Source of the DNA: Marsupella aquatica
Taxonomy: Eukaryota > Marchantiophyta
NCBI GenBank assembly: GCA_973895155.1
Contig: OZ316895.1
Location: 7,688,001 to 7,752,000 of the forward strand
Direction of reading: 5' to 3'
DNA length: 64,000 nucleotides
In this document: piece by piece, positions 31,720 through 43,344 of the stretch
Numbering within the stretch: position 1 is the first letter of the stretch
How the letters are laid out: each line of letters starts with the position of its first letter
Made by a program: the position numbers and the translations under genes
The notes under the pieces: model-generated
Database searches by the model: none
Told to the model about the DNA's origin: nothing
The model's input: the letters and a program-made list of their open reading frames with translations, nothing else

Positions 31720-33947
31720 ATGGCAGGGAGAGGGCGGTGGAGGGCTGGAAATGGCGTTTGGATGTCAGGTCTGCATGCATTGAAGAACGGGAGGCGAACA
31801 GGGATGGCCACGCTGGCTTACGATGAGATTCTGGTTCCGGAAAAGGCGTCGGAGGGGATGACAAATGTCCTGTTCTTGCATGGGCTACTCGGCTCCGGCA
31901 AAAATTGGCGATCTTTTGCCAAAAGTCTAGCATCCAGTGCCCTTGAGCAGAGTCCTCCAAATTCTCCAGGTTGAGCTCGATATTAATTCGCTCCGGGGTT
32001 GACTCGGTCCCTCAGTCTACGTTCATTCTCTCCGTGTTGCCGCTTACTTCTTGTGTGCTTAACTTCTCCTATCTTGATTTCAAGTTGCCTATGTCATCAG
32101 TTGATCAATTAGGGAGAATTTTATACTCGACCGATTCTTAATCAATGTTCAGGTGGGTTCATAATTTCTTATCTGTTGTTCGATTCACTCAATAGAAATC
32201 TTTCACTCAATAGAAATCTACCCATAGCTTTTCTGATTCAAACCCTGTCATTGGTCGTTACTGTCTCACAACTCACCTTTACCTTCATGTGAGAATCCTG
32301 TCAACAACACAACTTAACAATTCCTTGTCGCGAATTCTCCAGTCCGTCATGTAAGAGCATGATTGGAAATAGGGCTCTCTTGGAGTTGAATTAGCTATCG
32401 TTAATGGTACTCCGTGAACTGTTCAGCCACTATTTCCAATCATTAAAACTTGTATCAGTTGATTCTCTTGCGAAGGGTTTCGTATGATATTAGTCGATCT
32501 TCGGAATCATGGGAATTCAGCCAGCCTGCAAGGTTTTGTCCCGCCGCACGACATGCGTGCTGCTGCACGAGATGTAGCAGAGCTTATCAAATCGAGTTCT
32601 TGGGGCTCGCCTGAGATGGTCATATCACACTCGATGGGAGGAAAGGTTGCTCTGGAGTTTGGCCAGAAAAGTGCACTAGGCGAGTATGGAGGTGTCGCCG
32701 CGCCCAAACAGGTGCTATTCTCCTGATTTGAAACACAGACAAAAATATTGTGCAAATAACAGACCGTGCAATATTCACCCATGAAATTTGTTTTCCATAG
32801 GTCAATCTTTTGAAATTTGATCTTGTGAGAAGATGTCCTGAGTTTGTCTAAACAGGTCCCTTTAGTTGACTAGGAATTGGGTACGTATCAGGGATGAGAG
32901 TGGATTGGGAGGTTGAGCGATCACAGGCAGGCTGACATAGTTGGAGGGAGCAGCAGGGAGAGGAGGGGATAGCAAGGATATTAATGACCTCTACCACATG
33001 GTCCGCAACAGCTGTGGATACTGGACTCTGCGCCTGGGAAGGTACCTATGCGAAATTCCGAGGGTGAAGTTGAGAAGGTTCTCTCCACTATTCAGTCCCT
33101 TCCAGATCCTCTCCCATCACGCAGGTAAATGACTTGTTATTTGATTCTGTCATTCCATCTTTCTTGGTGTTGTCACCGCTTGGATTTTCATAGATAGGAT
33201 GATTCTTGCAGAATTATATTGTGGATTTGTCATTTGTCATTCAGATGGTTAGTGGACCACATGTCCGCGGCAGGATTTTCAAAAGGCCTGGCAGACTGGC
33301 TGGGTAGTAATTTGAAGAGAGTTGAGACCTCTGGAGAGGAGATGACTTGGATCTTCAATCCTAAAGAAGCTCATGATATGTTTATGTCGTATGGGTAAGC
33401 TCTCTCCTCTCTCTGTTATTTGAACTGTTTGGTTGAGTGAGAACAACATATTCCTTCCGCACCCAGTGCCTTTCTACTTCATATGACGAGCTGCCTCATC
33501 CTTAACAGGCAAAGAATTCATTAGTAGCGCCTCATCCTTAACAGGCAGAGAAGAATTCATTAGTAGCGCGTATGAGTTGTGGGAAGTTATATCCCCAAAT
33601 GATCAGGCGTTCACAGCTTAACTGCATTCTAATCTATGCACTTTGGAAGAGTCCAACGTTTTGCTGAGCACTTTCTACCAATTGATGCCTGCAGCGAATC
33701 GGATTATTGGTCTGTTTTGGAATCTCCTCCCAAAGGAATGAACATTGGCATGGTTCGTGCTGCCAAGAGTGATCGATGGACTCCTGACATTGTCTCGAAC
33801 TTAGAGAGCTTATCAAATAGATCTGGAGCAAAAGGAGGAAGAGTGTCGTACCATATTCTGGAAAATGCTGGGCATTGGTTACATATAGATAATCCTAAAG
33901 GCTTGTGTAATATTTTAGTCCCACCTCTTGTCAAAGCTGCAACTTAG
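31720..33947 (+). CDS. ABHD11-like alpha/beta hydrolase, five exons
   Basis: Exons are 31720-31969, 32476-32711, 33012-33124, 33245-33394 and 33695-33947 (1002 nt, 333 aa). All phases close. The exon-2 acceptor is an AAG site and the least certain junction. The fold motifs run in order: LFLHGLLGSGKNW (oxyanion region), MILVDLRNHGNS, the nucleophile elbow SHSMGG with Ser136, WILDSAPG, KSDRW with the likely acid Asp276, and AGHWLHID with His310. This matches plant ABHD11-type hydrolases (Arabidopsis AT4G10030-like). Human ABHD11 is a mitochondrial serine hydrolase tied to 2-oxoglutarate dehydrogenase. The Arg-rich first 28 residues could be an organelle targeting peptide. An in-frame TAA at 31708-31710 fixes the start. 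Substrate in plants is unknown. Confidence 0.9.
33493..33567. repeat. Tandem duplication of 36-39 bp in hydrolase intron 4
   Basis: Two copies of a unit starting GCCTCATCCTTAACAGGCA lie at 33493-33528 and 33529-33567. The second has a 3-nt insertion. It is inside the last intron of the alpha/beta hydrolase gene and has no coding effect. Confidence 0.9.
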
Positions 33948-35571
33948 AATTACAATGAGAGGTTGTGGGGCACCAAGTAAGAACTTTATGGTGGCTTTCT
34001 TGGTTTTTTTCCCACGGGTAAATGTCAATGACTTCTCCATATACAAAGTTTTGTGAGTACAACTGTTTCTCGACCGCACTCCCAGGAGTTGAAACTAAGT
34101 AACGTTGTGCTGAAGAGAATTAGGTGAAAGGTGCTCAACGGCGTAGTGGATCATGAAGGGAGCCTTATCAAGGTGCGCATCACCAGAGAAACATGCCCGG
34201 GGTCCTCTGCTCCCTTGACTTTAACAAACACCGCTTTGCAAGAATGGTAAAAACAAATTAAAGCAGGGACCGCTCTTATGAAAGAAAATGTTCAAATTGT
34301 TCAAATTTCCTACAATTTGGTGTATACAGTGACTATTGGCATGCTCCACTGTCCTTGCAATCCACAGGCAGAAGCAATCCCGCCAAGCTCCTGGTTTGAA
34401 ATGCAATGCAGATGAAAGAAATAGTTCTTCCTCCACATCCCAGTAGTGGAATCAATATAACCCTATACGATTGATGAAAACCCAAACCGGTGAATCAAAG
34501 GAACTCAATATATCTACTTCGAGGATTTTTACGAGTAGCAGCGAACTTAGTTCAGTAGTGCAAACAAAGAAGAAATAAAGATGCATGTCTTAGTACGTAG
34601 CTAGTGTAGGACACCCACGTTTACAATTCGAAATTGGCTTCCACTCCTGAATCAATAGAGCCAAGGTACTCGTTTATTCTGTAGATTGAGACAGAGACCA
34701 TTGAGTTGGAGAAAGTTACATATTGATTTAAGATTACCTGGTTAGTGTGTTCTCTATTGTTGAAACAATCTCAGAGCAAAACCCTACAAGGGAACTTAGA
34801 ATTCTGGGCTTTGAATTGATCGTCATCAAGTTTTCCTGTATTCACATTTGCACTGAGCACCACTGAATATTCCAAAGCGTTGTTTAAAACGACATGTAAA
34901 ATCCCGGAATTTCCCAACACCCATTCCGTTCAGTCATCATTAGCAACAAGAAGTTCCATCTCGTAACGCGGTTATTGCCTCTGATCTTAGGTTAGCCGTC
35001 ATGACGTAAAGTAATTGGCTAGGTGTTACCATTACCTCCTCCAACCATTACCTCCTCCAACTCCACTTGTACCACAACGCTGCCCTATAATCAATTGTAT
35101 TCATACTTTGAATAGTGAATATGACTCCTCGAGCATAAAGTATCGAGGCATGGAGTCATCGGAGGACGCACGAAGGAAGAAACCAGTAGGGGAAACTCGA
35201 AGCACAGACACGACCAGCAGATCCCATAGAGAGCCAACATTCTCACAGTTTGAGCTCTGATAGCAACGATCCAAGAAGGCGAATTAAGAAGAATAGCACG
35301 ATCCAACAAAGCGAATTAAGAAGAAGATTCTTGGGGAGTACACCAGCCGAGATCCCCACAGGATTACCAACACTCTCAGAAATACTCTGGGTCAGAAACT
35401 CTATCGATGGGAGAATTCAATCATCGACTTTATTATATAAATTCCCTCACAACTAGACTGTCCAATGCCATGGAGAGATTCGCAAAATTCTCAGGAGAAC
35501 TACTTGAAGGCACTCCTTAACAACTAAACCGACAGCATGTAGTGTCAAAAAATACAGGGATGACATTAACG
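33948..35571. other. Spacer between convergent hydrolase and coiled-coil genes; no gene recognised
   Basis: It should hold the 3' ends of both genes. A 32-bp imperfect direct repeat (CGATCCAA...GAATTAAGAAGAA type) lies at about 35266-35333. Short ORFs carry no domain that I recognise. Confidence 0.55.
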
Positions 35572-38500
35572 TCACTGCCTTTGAGATCGTTTCATAAACA
35601 TTGAGATGAAAAAACCCAATGACATAGTCAAAACCGGCAGAACAACGGTAGTAACATTTGCCGTCATGTGCTTTCGCTCAAAGTCTGACTGGGTCTTAAG
35701 TTTGGCCATCTCTTCAGTCAAAGATCCACTGTTTTCAGTCATGGCCCCCAATTGAGTCTGCAGTGCGGATGCCCTCTCTTCGGCCAACCCAAGTTTCTTC
35801 TCCAGGTCTTGAACTAGTGAATCGCTGCTCTCAAACTTTTTCCTTGAGATTTCAAGGTCAGATAACAATTGAGCGGCTGCTTCTTGAGCTGATACAAGTT
35901 GCTTGTTCAGTTCTGAATGACTTAGATCTCCGCTCTGAACTTTCTCTTCGAGACCCTGCAGTGTTTCCTGCAGTGACTTGGCCTCTGAACTGAATTCTGT
36001 ATGCTTTGCTTGTGCTTCTGAAAGAGCAGATTTCAAGGATTCTGCCTCACGTACTGCGCCTTTTGCTTGAGTTTGATGGTGGATGAGCAATTCCTCGAGC
36101 TTGATAGACCTATCCTGAACTTCCTTTGCAGTGCACTCGGCCTGATCCTCAGTAATCTTCAACTTATGCTCAAGTTCCCTTTCTCGTTTTTGAGCAGCAC
36201 TGAGCTCCTTTTCGAGCTTGGCCAACTTCAAATTTAACTCCTGCAAGCTTTCAGAGTTCTTGGCCGTCTCCACCATCGACTCGTCCAGATGTGACTTAGT
36301 TAACTGTAACAAATCGCCGGCTTCTTTTAGCTTTCCTTCATATACAGCAACCAAACCTTCTAGCTCAGACACCTTCCCTGCGTGCTGGATGACATTGTTT
36401 TCATGTTGTTGTGCAGCACTCTCATGCTGCCTCGCCTGTTCTTCAGCAAGCTTCAGCTTCTCTTCCAACTGCGATAGCTGTTCTTCAGTTTCCTTCAACG
36501 TTTCTGAAGTCTTCGAGCCAGCTTCGACCTTTCCTTGGAGTAAGTCAACCTCATCCTGTAAGGAAACAACAGCCTCCTTGTATCCCACGAGATTGCCTTC
36601 ATGAAAAGCCACTAAATCCTGTTGTTCGATTAACTTGCTTTCGGAACTTCTCTGCTGCTCTTTGCCTTGTGCGATTTCAGCTTGCAATGATTGAACAGTG
36701 TCTTCATGAGCCTTGGACTGCTCCTCATGACTAGCGACCAAACTTTCCAGCTCCACCGACCTAGTAGAATACTTACTGGCAGTTTCCTCGTGAGACTTTG
36801 CTGCAGCCTCATGTTCATGGGCTTTTGCAGCAGTCTCCTTCAATTCACATTCCACAGCTGCCAGGTTTTCTTGCAGTGATTGCAAAGTTTCTTCTTGAGC
36901 CTTTGATTTCTCCTCATGACTAGCGACCAAACTTTCTAGCTCCACTGACCTACTAGAAAACTTGCTGGCAGCCTCCTTGTGAGACATTGCCGCAGCCTCA
37001 TGATCATGGGCTTTCCCAGCAGTCTCCTTCAATTCACGTTCCACAGCAGCAAATTTCTCTTGCAATGATTCCAAAGCTCCTTCTTGAGCCTTGGATTTCT
37101 CCTCATAACTAGCGACTATTTCTTCCAGCTCCGTAGACCTACTCGAAAACTTGTTGGCAGTCTCCTCATGAGACTTTGCTGCAGCCTCATAGTCATGGGC
37201 TTTCCCAGCAGTCTCCTTCAATTCACGCTCCACAGCTGCAAGTTTCTCTTGCAGTGATTGCACAGCTCCTTCTTGAGCCTTGGATTTCTCCTCATAACTA
37301 GCGACTATTTTTTCCAGCTCCATTGACCTCCTCGAAAATTTATTGGCAGTCTCCTCATGAGACTTCGCTGCAGCCTCATAGTCATGGGCCTTCCCAGCAG
37401 TCTCCTTCAAATCACGTTCCACAGTTGCAAGTTTCTCGTGCAGTGATTGCAAAGCTCCTTGTTGAGCCTTGGATTTCTCCTCATGACTAGAGACTGTTTT
37501 TTCCAGCTCCGTTGACCTACTCGAAAATTTATTGGCAGTCTCCTCATGAGACTTCGCTGCAGCCTCATAGTCATGGGCTTTCCCAGTAGTCTCCTTCAAT
37601 TCACGTTCCACAGCTGTAAGTTTCTCTTGAATTGATTGCAAAGCTCGCTCTTGAGCCTTGAATTTCTCCTCATAACTAGCCACTATTTTTTCCAGCTCTG
37701 TTGACCTACTCGAAAACTTGTTGGCAGTCTCTTCCTGAGACTTCGCTGCAGCCTCATAGTCATGGGCCTTCCCAGCAGTCTCCTTCAACTCACGTTCCAC
37801 AGCTGCAAGTTTCTCGTGCAGTGATTGCACAGCTCCTTCTTGAGCCTTGGATTTCTCCTCATAACTTTCGACTATTTTTTCCAGCTCTGTTGACCTACTC
37901 GAAAACTTGGTGGCAGTCTGCTCGTGAGACTTTGCTGCAGCCTCATAGTCATGGGCTTTCCCAGCAGTCTCCTTCAAATCACGTTCCACAGTTGCAAGTT
38001 TCTCTTGCAGTGACTGCAAAGCTCCTTCTTGAGCCTTGGCTTTCTCCTCATAACTAGCGACTATTTTTTCCAGCTCCGTTGACCTACTCGAAAACTTGTT
38101 GGAAGTCTCCTCATGAGACTTCGCTGCAGCCTCATAGTCATGGGCTTTCCCAGCAGTTTCCTTCAATTCACGCTCCACAGCTGCAAGTTTCTCTTGAATT
38201 GATTGCAAAGCCCCTTCTTGAGCCTTGGATTTTTCCTCATAACTAGCGACTAGTTTTTCCAACTCTGTTGACCTACTCGAAAACTTGTTGGCAGTCTCCT
38301 CATGAGACTTTGCCGCAGCCTCGTGCTCCTGGGCTTTTACAGCCGTCTCCTTTAATTCAACTTCGAGAGATGCAACATTCTCCTGCAGTGATAGGACAGT
38401 TTCTTCGTGAACCTTGAGTTTCTCCTCGTGACCGGCGACCAAATTTTCCAGCTCTGTCGACCTACTCGAAAACTTGTTGGCAGTCTCCTCATGAGACTTT

Positions 38501-39726
38501 GCCGCAGCCTCGTGCTCCTGGGCTTTTACAGCCGTCTCCTTCAATTCACCTTCCAGAGATGCAACATTCTCCTGCAATGATAGGACAGTTTCTTCGTGAA
38601 CCTTGAGTTTCTCCTCGTGACCGGCGACCAAATTTTCCAGCTCCACTGACCTACTCGAATACTTGTTGGCTGTCTCTTGATGAACCTTTGCCGCAGCCGC
38701 GTGTTCCTGGGCTTTCACAGCCGTCTCCTTCAATTCACCTTCCAGAGATGCAACATTCTCCTGCAGTGATCGAACAGTTTCTTCGTGAACCTTGATTTTC
38801 TCCTCGTGACTAGCGACCAAATTTTCCAGCTCCACTGACCTACTCGACAACTTGCTGTTATTTTCCTCATGGGCCTTTGCCGCAGCCTCATGCTCGTGGG
38901 CTTTCCCCACAGTCTCCTTCAGTTCAGTTTCGAGACGAGCAATTTTTGCTGTCAATGACGCAGCCTCAGCAGCTGAATCGCTCGCTTTGGTGCTAGTGTC
39001 CGCCAGCCGCGCCTCTTTTGACTTCAATTCTGCGAGATGAGATTCAATTTCAGCCTTCAGCTTCTCTTCAGATTCCTGATACTTAGCATGGATTGCTGCA
39101 AGAGATGCTTCCAGCTCGGTCAATTTTGCTTGCAAGTCTTTGCTTTCTGAGGAAAGCTTCTCCTTCTCCTTCTCCCGGGACTCTGTATCTAGCTTAGCGG
39201 TTCCTATCTCTTTTTCAAAGGAAGCAAGCTTTTCTTCTGCTTCCTTCAGCTTCAATTCTGACTTCCTCGCTGCTCCCTCTGCAGAGACCACCGTTGACAC
39301 ATTCTCAGCCAATTTCGTTTCAAATCCCGCTAGTCTACTTTCGGTCTCTGAGGCTCTTTGTACCGCCGCATCTCGTGCCGTTACCGCTTCCTTCAATCTT
39401 GAATTGAGCTCTTCCACTTGTTGTAACGCAGCCGACGACTTTTCCTCACTAACTTTTGCTGCCTCCGAGGAAGAAGAAGCATTTCGAGTTAGTTCCTTCA
39501 CTTTTCGTTCTAGTTCAACGACCTTGGCTTCTGCTACCAGTTGCGCCTCGGTGTGTTCCTTTAAATGCTCTCTCAGCCTCTGCCCCTTATTTATCTTCTT
39601 CTTCAACTTGTCATGATGGACTTCCGTTGAACTCGGAGCCAGTCCACCATTGGCCCCTCCATTAGCCGCAACGTCTCTGTTAGAATTCCTGCCGCCTGCC
39701 ACCTTCTCTGACTCCGGATCTGCCAT
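35572..39726 (-). CDS. Tail-anchored long coiled-coil protein with 12 tandem repeats
   Basis: A single-exon ORF of 1384 codons runs from ATG at 39726 to the stop at 35572. After a disordered, Asn/Gly-rich start (residues 1-35), nearly the whole chain is Glu/Lys/Ala-rich coiled coil. Residues about 263-1018 are twelve tandem units of exactly 63 residues, typified by ELKETAGKAHDYEAAAKSHE, then SSRSTELEKIVASYEEK and a QSLQEKLAAVE end. The last ~25 residues hold one hydrophobic segment (about 1359-1378) followed by KRSQRQ, so it is a C-terminal tail anchor with the rod in the cytosol. The layout is like golgins, tethering factors or plant tail-anchored myosin-tail-like proteins. I cannot assign it to a named family. 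It may tether vesicles or link the ER, Golgi or nuclear envelope to the cytoskeleton. Confidence 0.85.
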   Translation of the reverse strand: MADPESEKVAGGRNSNRDVAANGGANGGLAPSSTEVHHDKLKKKINKGQRLREHLKEHTEAQLVAEAKVVELERKVKELTRNASSSSEAAKVSEEKSSAALQQVEELNSRLKEAVTARDAAVQRASETESRLAGFETKLAENVSTVVSAEGAARKSELKLKEAEEKLASFEKEIGTAKLDTESREKEKEKLSSESKDLQAKLTELEASLAAIHAKYQESEEKLKAEIESHLAELKSKEARLADTSTKASDSAAEAASLTAKIARLETELKETVGKAHEHEAAAKAHEENNSKLSSRSVELENLVASHEEKIKVHEETVRSLQENVASLEGELKETAVKAQEHAAAAKVHQETANKYSSRSVELENLVAGHEEKLKVHEETVLSLQENVASLEGELKETAVKAQEHEAAAKSHEETANKFSSRSTELENLVAGHEEKLKVHEETVLSLQENVASLEVELKETAVKAQEHEAAAKSHEETANKFSSRSTELEKLVASYEEKSKAQEGALQSIQEKLAAVERELKETAGKAHDYEAAAKSHEETSNKFSSRSTELEKIVASYEEKAKAQEGALQSLQEKLATVERDLKETAGKAHDYEAAAKSHEQTATKFSSRSTELEKIVESYEEKSKAQEGAVQSLHEKLAAVERELKETAGKAHDYEAAAKSQEETANKFSSRSTELEKIVASYEEKFKAQERALQSIQEKLTAVERELKETTGKAHDYEAAAKSHEETANKFSSRSTELEKTVSSHEEKSKAQQGALQSLHEKLATVERDLKETAGKAHDYEAAAKSHEETANKFSRRSMELEKIVASYEEKSKAQEGAVQSLQEKLAAVERELKETAGKAHDYEAAAKSHEETANKFSSRSTELEEIVASYEEKSKAQEGALESLQEKFAAVERELKETAGKAHDHEAAAMSHKEAASKFSSRSVELESLVASHEEKSKAQEETLQSLQENLAAVECELKETAAKAHEHEAAAKSHEETASKYSTRSVELESLVASHEEQSKAHEDTVQSLQAEIAQGKEQQRSSESKLIEQQDLVAFHEGNLVGYKEAVVSLQDEVDLLQGKVEAGSKTSETLKETEEQLSQLEEKLKLAEEQARQHESAAQQHENNVIQHAGKVSELEGLVAVYEGKLKEAGDLLQLTKSHLDESMVETAKNSESLQELNLKLAKLEKELSAAQKRERELEHKLKITEDQAECTAKEVQDRSIKLEELLIHHQTQAKGAVREAESLKSALSEAQAKHTEFSSEAKSLQETLQGLEEKVQSGDLSHSELNKQLVSAQEAAAQLLSDLEISRKKFESSDSLVQDLEKKLGLAEERASALQTQLGAMTENSGSLTEEMAKLKTQSDFERKHMTANVTTVVLPVLTMSLGFFISMFMKRSQRQ
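36673..38940 (-). repeat. Twelve 189-bp coding repeats (63 aa each)
   Basis: The ELKET/DLKET marker recurs every 63 residues (near residues 268, 331, 394 and on to 961) with no change in spacing. Central copies are almost identical at DNA level, while the outer ones have diverged more. Sixty-three residues are nine heptads, so adding or removing a copy keeps the coiled-coil register. Confidence 0.92.
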
Positions 39727-40280
39727 GGATCAATCGTCACGGCACCGATGCAATCAACTGATTCAGAGCAGACCTGGTGGATGTCCAGTCCCAGGACCAC
39801 GCCGCACCGACCACCCGTTCTCTATCGTTCAGGAGTCAATGCTAGCACTCTGCTCAGGCCTGGCCACCTTCCGCTTTCACCAGCACCTTCTCGTGTCCTC
39901 TTCGGCACATCTGCAATTCAGATCAAACCAAATGGGAGAGGGAAGAGAGAGCGAACGATTGCTACTGAGGAAGAGAGAGCGAATGGCAGAGACAGCGGAA
40001 GAGAGAGCTGATGACTGATACAGAGGAAGAAGAGAAAGGGAATGACTTCTGTAGTGAGGCTGCGACTGCTGGTGGCTCCCTCCTCCTCCTCTAGGCACGT
40101 CGCGAGCGAGCTTCCTCTTTGCTTGCCACCCGTTGGAAAAGGCTTCGGTGGTGACATGAAATTGAGCGCATGGAGTGGAAAGTGACTGGATAATTGTCGT
40201 GGTATTGTGTGAGCACGTAGCGAACGATGATAGGTGCACAGTGTCTCCCTTACGCAGGAGTTGAGCCGGCAGTTGAGGGG

Positions 40281-40290
40281 TTTAGGGTTT
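40281..40290 (-). promoter_or_regulatory. Telo-box-like element
   Basis: TTTAGGGTTT, read as AAACCCTAAA on the minus strand, lies about 560 bp upstream of the coiled-coil gene ATG. Telo boxes (AAACCCTA) occur in plant promoters of growth genes and bind TRB proteins. A chance match is possible. Confidence 0.35.
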
Positions 40291-40987
40291 AAAGTTGAAG
40301 CTCGGCTAAACCTATGCGCCAACACCATTTGGCCTATACCTGCAAATGTTTTTTCTGCCTTGAAAGCTGAAAATAGACCAATCCAACAGAGTATTGACCC
40401 CCTCCTTTGGAGTATGCACCACTGGAGGGAAGGGGAGGAAGGGGACTGCACCGACAGGGACCCATACCAGGAAGGAAAGAGGGTTAAATTAGAACCACAA
40501 AGTGGCCAGCCAGAGGCTGAAGTGAAACTAGTACTCTCACCACTACACCCCACTTACATAACCACACATACCCTTTACGCTCCTTGTGTGTGAAGGGGAG
40601 ATTGAACCTGGAACCTCTCACTTCTAGGCTAATCCCCTGGCCAACCGACCAAAGCCCTTTGCTTCCTATACCTCCAAAGTTGCAATGGTTTGTAGAAGCC
40701 ATATTAATAGCTTGATTATTAGTTCATCAAAAGTAAAAAGAAATGAGATAAAAGACCTTGAAAAAACATTCCCTTAGTTCATCTTTGCCCCAATCCCTGT
40801 TTGCACTTTCAAATATTTCCTTAGAGTCACCTTCTAGGGGCTTCACTCTAGACACCATGCCTGAGTAACTTTTAGTTGCAATTATATACTTATAAATTTT
40901 CATGTATGGCATCCATTACCAATGTTGGTTCAGAGATGTGCTCTGTGAGCTCATGACAATTGTTCAATGGGATCAATTTACAAAAAC

Positions 40988-41075
40988 AGGCCAGACATAG
41001 TAAAATGGAGTAAGAACCAAAGAGGACAGAGAGTACAAACAACAAACTCAAAAGAAGATGACAAATGCAAAAACC
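40988..41075. repeat. Dispersed repeat, copy 1 (second copy at 62600-62688)
   Basis: The segment around GGCCAGACATAG, then AACTCAAAAGAAGATGACAA, aligns over about 88 bp with 62600-62688, which has AACTCAAAAGAAGAGGGCAA at the same spacing. Identity is moderate. This suggests two remnants of one transposon family 21.6 kb apart. Confidence 0.55.
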
Positions 41076-43110
41076 AAAAACCCCCACGAGGGGAAAAAAA
41101 GGAGATTGAAAGATTTAAGATAAAGATCTTATAATGTGACCAGCTAATGGTCCATATCTAGTGCCTGAACTGATTCTGCAAGTGGAACATGAATGTACTC
41201 AAGGGGGCAAGCCTATGCTAAAGCAATTGGTCAAACTAAGAGGTTGTCAAACAAGAACTGGGACATGCCAAATTTGACATTAATAAGCTGATGTATTTTT
41301 TCAGATTCCTGAGGGAAACTAAAGAATTAGTTTCTATGATAATGACAATTGTGCAAACAAGAGGTAGGTCATGACAATTCAGAAGGGTGGGTTGGCAACA
41401 TCTGAGTTACCAGACTTGACATGATGTTTGTCGTTGATTAGATGATTTTTTTGTCAAATTCTTGAGAGATTGAAATGACAGTTTTTATGATCATAACAAT
41501 TTCTCAAACAAGTTATGTATATTACACTGCCAACAAAACAAATGGCATCCAACCTGGGACCCAATAAGGGGAGAAAATAAGGGAAAACCTCCAGGAAGAG
41601 CAAAGAGTGTCCCTACAAGTCTACTACAGCTGGTTTGTGTCTACCACAGCTGGTTGTTTATCTGGGGAATGCTGAGCTAAAGATAAACTAGAAGTGGATT
41701 AAGGTTTTTGCAAAGATTGACCTCCACTGGTAAGAAGAAAGAAGGCAAAAAGGTTTCATATCTTGATAACAAGGGAGACAAAGTACCTTGTGCATTTTTA
41801 ATAGTGAATTGAAGTAAAGTTTTAAGTTCATTGCAGGTGACTAGGGCATTGGGTTTGAAGTTCAAGTCCCATGGGTGTATGGAGGATAAAGAGTGGTATG
41901 GGGTGTGTGGTGAGGAGTCATGTGAGATCCATTCCTTTCCATCGATGGTGTGCGGAGGGTAAAACGAGGATGTGTGGGGTACGCGGTGAGGAATCATGTT
42001 GGATGGGGCCAGGTGCATCTTTGACAACAGCCTTGGGTGTTCATTGGCACGGATATATATCCAGTAGATCCCTTCGTGGAGTGGGTGTCAACAGCCGTTA
42101 GTCTAATTTTTGCTCTCCTAGTGTAGGGGCCCACTTAGTGGGTGCATCGTTGACAAAAACCCTTGGTCTAACTATAGAATCTCCTAGAGTTGGGTCTTGG
42201 GTTCTCAATGCGTTGTGTCTGCTAGTGAGCACAGTATTAACATTGCGCTGGCGGTACCACTTTAGCCTTACAAGCTGCTTTTGGGGGCGAGTAAAGTTTG
42301 GTGGGCTCTGGGCTGCCCTTTCTCTTTAAAAAATGTTTAAAATAGTCATAATTGCATTGTGTGCTGCCCCATTGTTTCCTTTTGGCCCCAAAAACATTAT
42401 TGTTGACCAATAATGCGAAACTTCCCAACTAGCACAGTTGCAGCCACCCCAATACGAGCTTAGGAAATCATTTACACCCCTCACAGCCGTTAGTGTTAGC
42501 ATCAATTAATGTGAGTGGTTGGTGTTTTCATGAAGAGCCATGGCCCCATGGGGCACCCACCTCCATTGGACAAAAACATTTATTTAAAATGCATGATTTT
42601 TAGCTTATTTAGGTAACACTAATTCATGAGCATAACCACAATTTGCTTCACTCAAATTTTGTAAGTAGCACTAATTTGTTGAGTAAAAGTACCATTACTC
42701 AACAGTATGGACATATGAAACATACACGAAATACACAAGTAATCATCACTCAAAATATGTGGTTCACCTCTCCAGAGGTCATGTCCACGGGAACACACTA
42801 AAAAAAATTACTACTGAATTCTAAACCTGTCGGTCATCCCAGTCTCCATAGACTAAATTGTTCCAATCTCCCAACTCACTTAGTAACAATGAGTCAAAGT
42901 TCCTCCCACAACTAAATCTTGCTAGTGGAAGTAATAGTTGCACATCTAACCATAACCAAGCACCTAACTACAGCTCGACTAGTTGTGTTTACATAGTAAC
43001 TCTAGCCCTAAGGGTAAATGCCTAGGTAACAGAATTGTCGTGGATAGCGGAAAGGCTCATGCGAATAAAGAAGTAAATTGAACCAAGACGTACCTTGTCC
43101 CATTTTTTTT

Positions 43111-43344
43111 AGTCACGGAACAATTAGCTCCGACGTTGCTAACTCCGATGCCAAGCTCCTTTGTGGTCCAAGCCTCCATAACAACCATCCGGTGGCGACT
43201 AAGTATGAGGAGACTAGTGGACAACAAAGCATTGCACTAGCAAGGGCAATGCGCTAAGCTAGTGGCGCACACTAAGGACTCTTGGGGATACTTAGGCGAG
43301 AATAGTGGGATTGGTGAGGGCATTAGGTGGCAAGGTCCACCACT
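43111..43344 (+). mobile_element. Short, internally deleted copy of the GC-rich element
   Basis: Its left ~180 bp and right ~55 bp align with the two ends of the 1.49-kb element at 47736-49227, starting AGTCACGGAAC and ending GGTCCACCACT. The middle ~1.25 kb is missing. Flanking T runs (TTTT on both sides) could be a target duplication. Many differences from the long copy are CpG to TpG/CpA changes, the pattern left by cytosine methylation decay, so this copy looks older. Confidence 0.75.

Larger units (their letters stand above)
39727..43110. other. Spacer upstream of coiled-coil gene; no gene recognised
   Basis: The promoter of the coiled-coil gene lies at its left end. ORFs at 39650-40593 overlap on both strands and look like 5' UTR or noise. 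From about 40700 the sequence is A/T-rich with short duplicated phrases, and it holds one copy of a repeat also found near 62.6 kb. Probably old transposon sequence. Confidence 0.55.

Noticed and set aside
37701-38057. Plus-strand ORFs opposite the coiled-coil repeats
   Set aside because: They repeat with the same 189-bp period because they mirror the repeats on the coding strand. They are not independent genes.
36673-38940. CRISPR-like or satellite array
   Set aside because: The regular 189-bp units are in-frame coding repeats of a coiled-coil protein, without spacers, in a eukaryotic gene.
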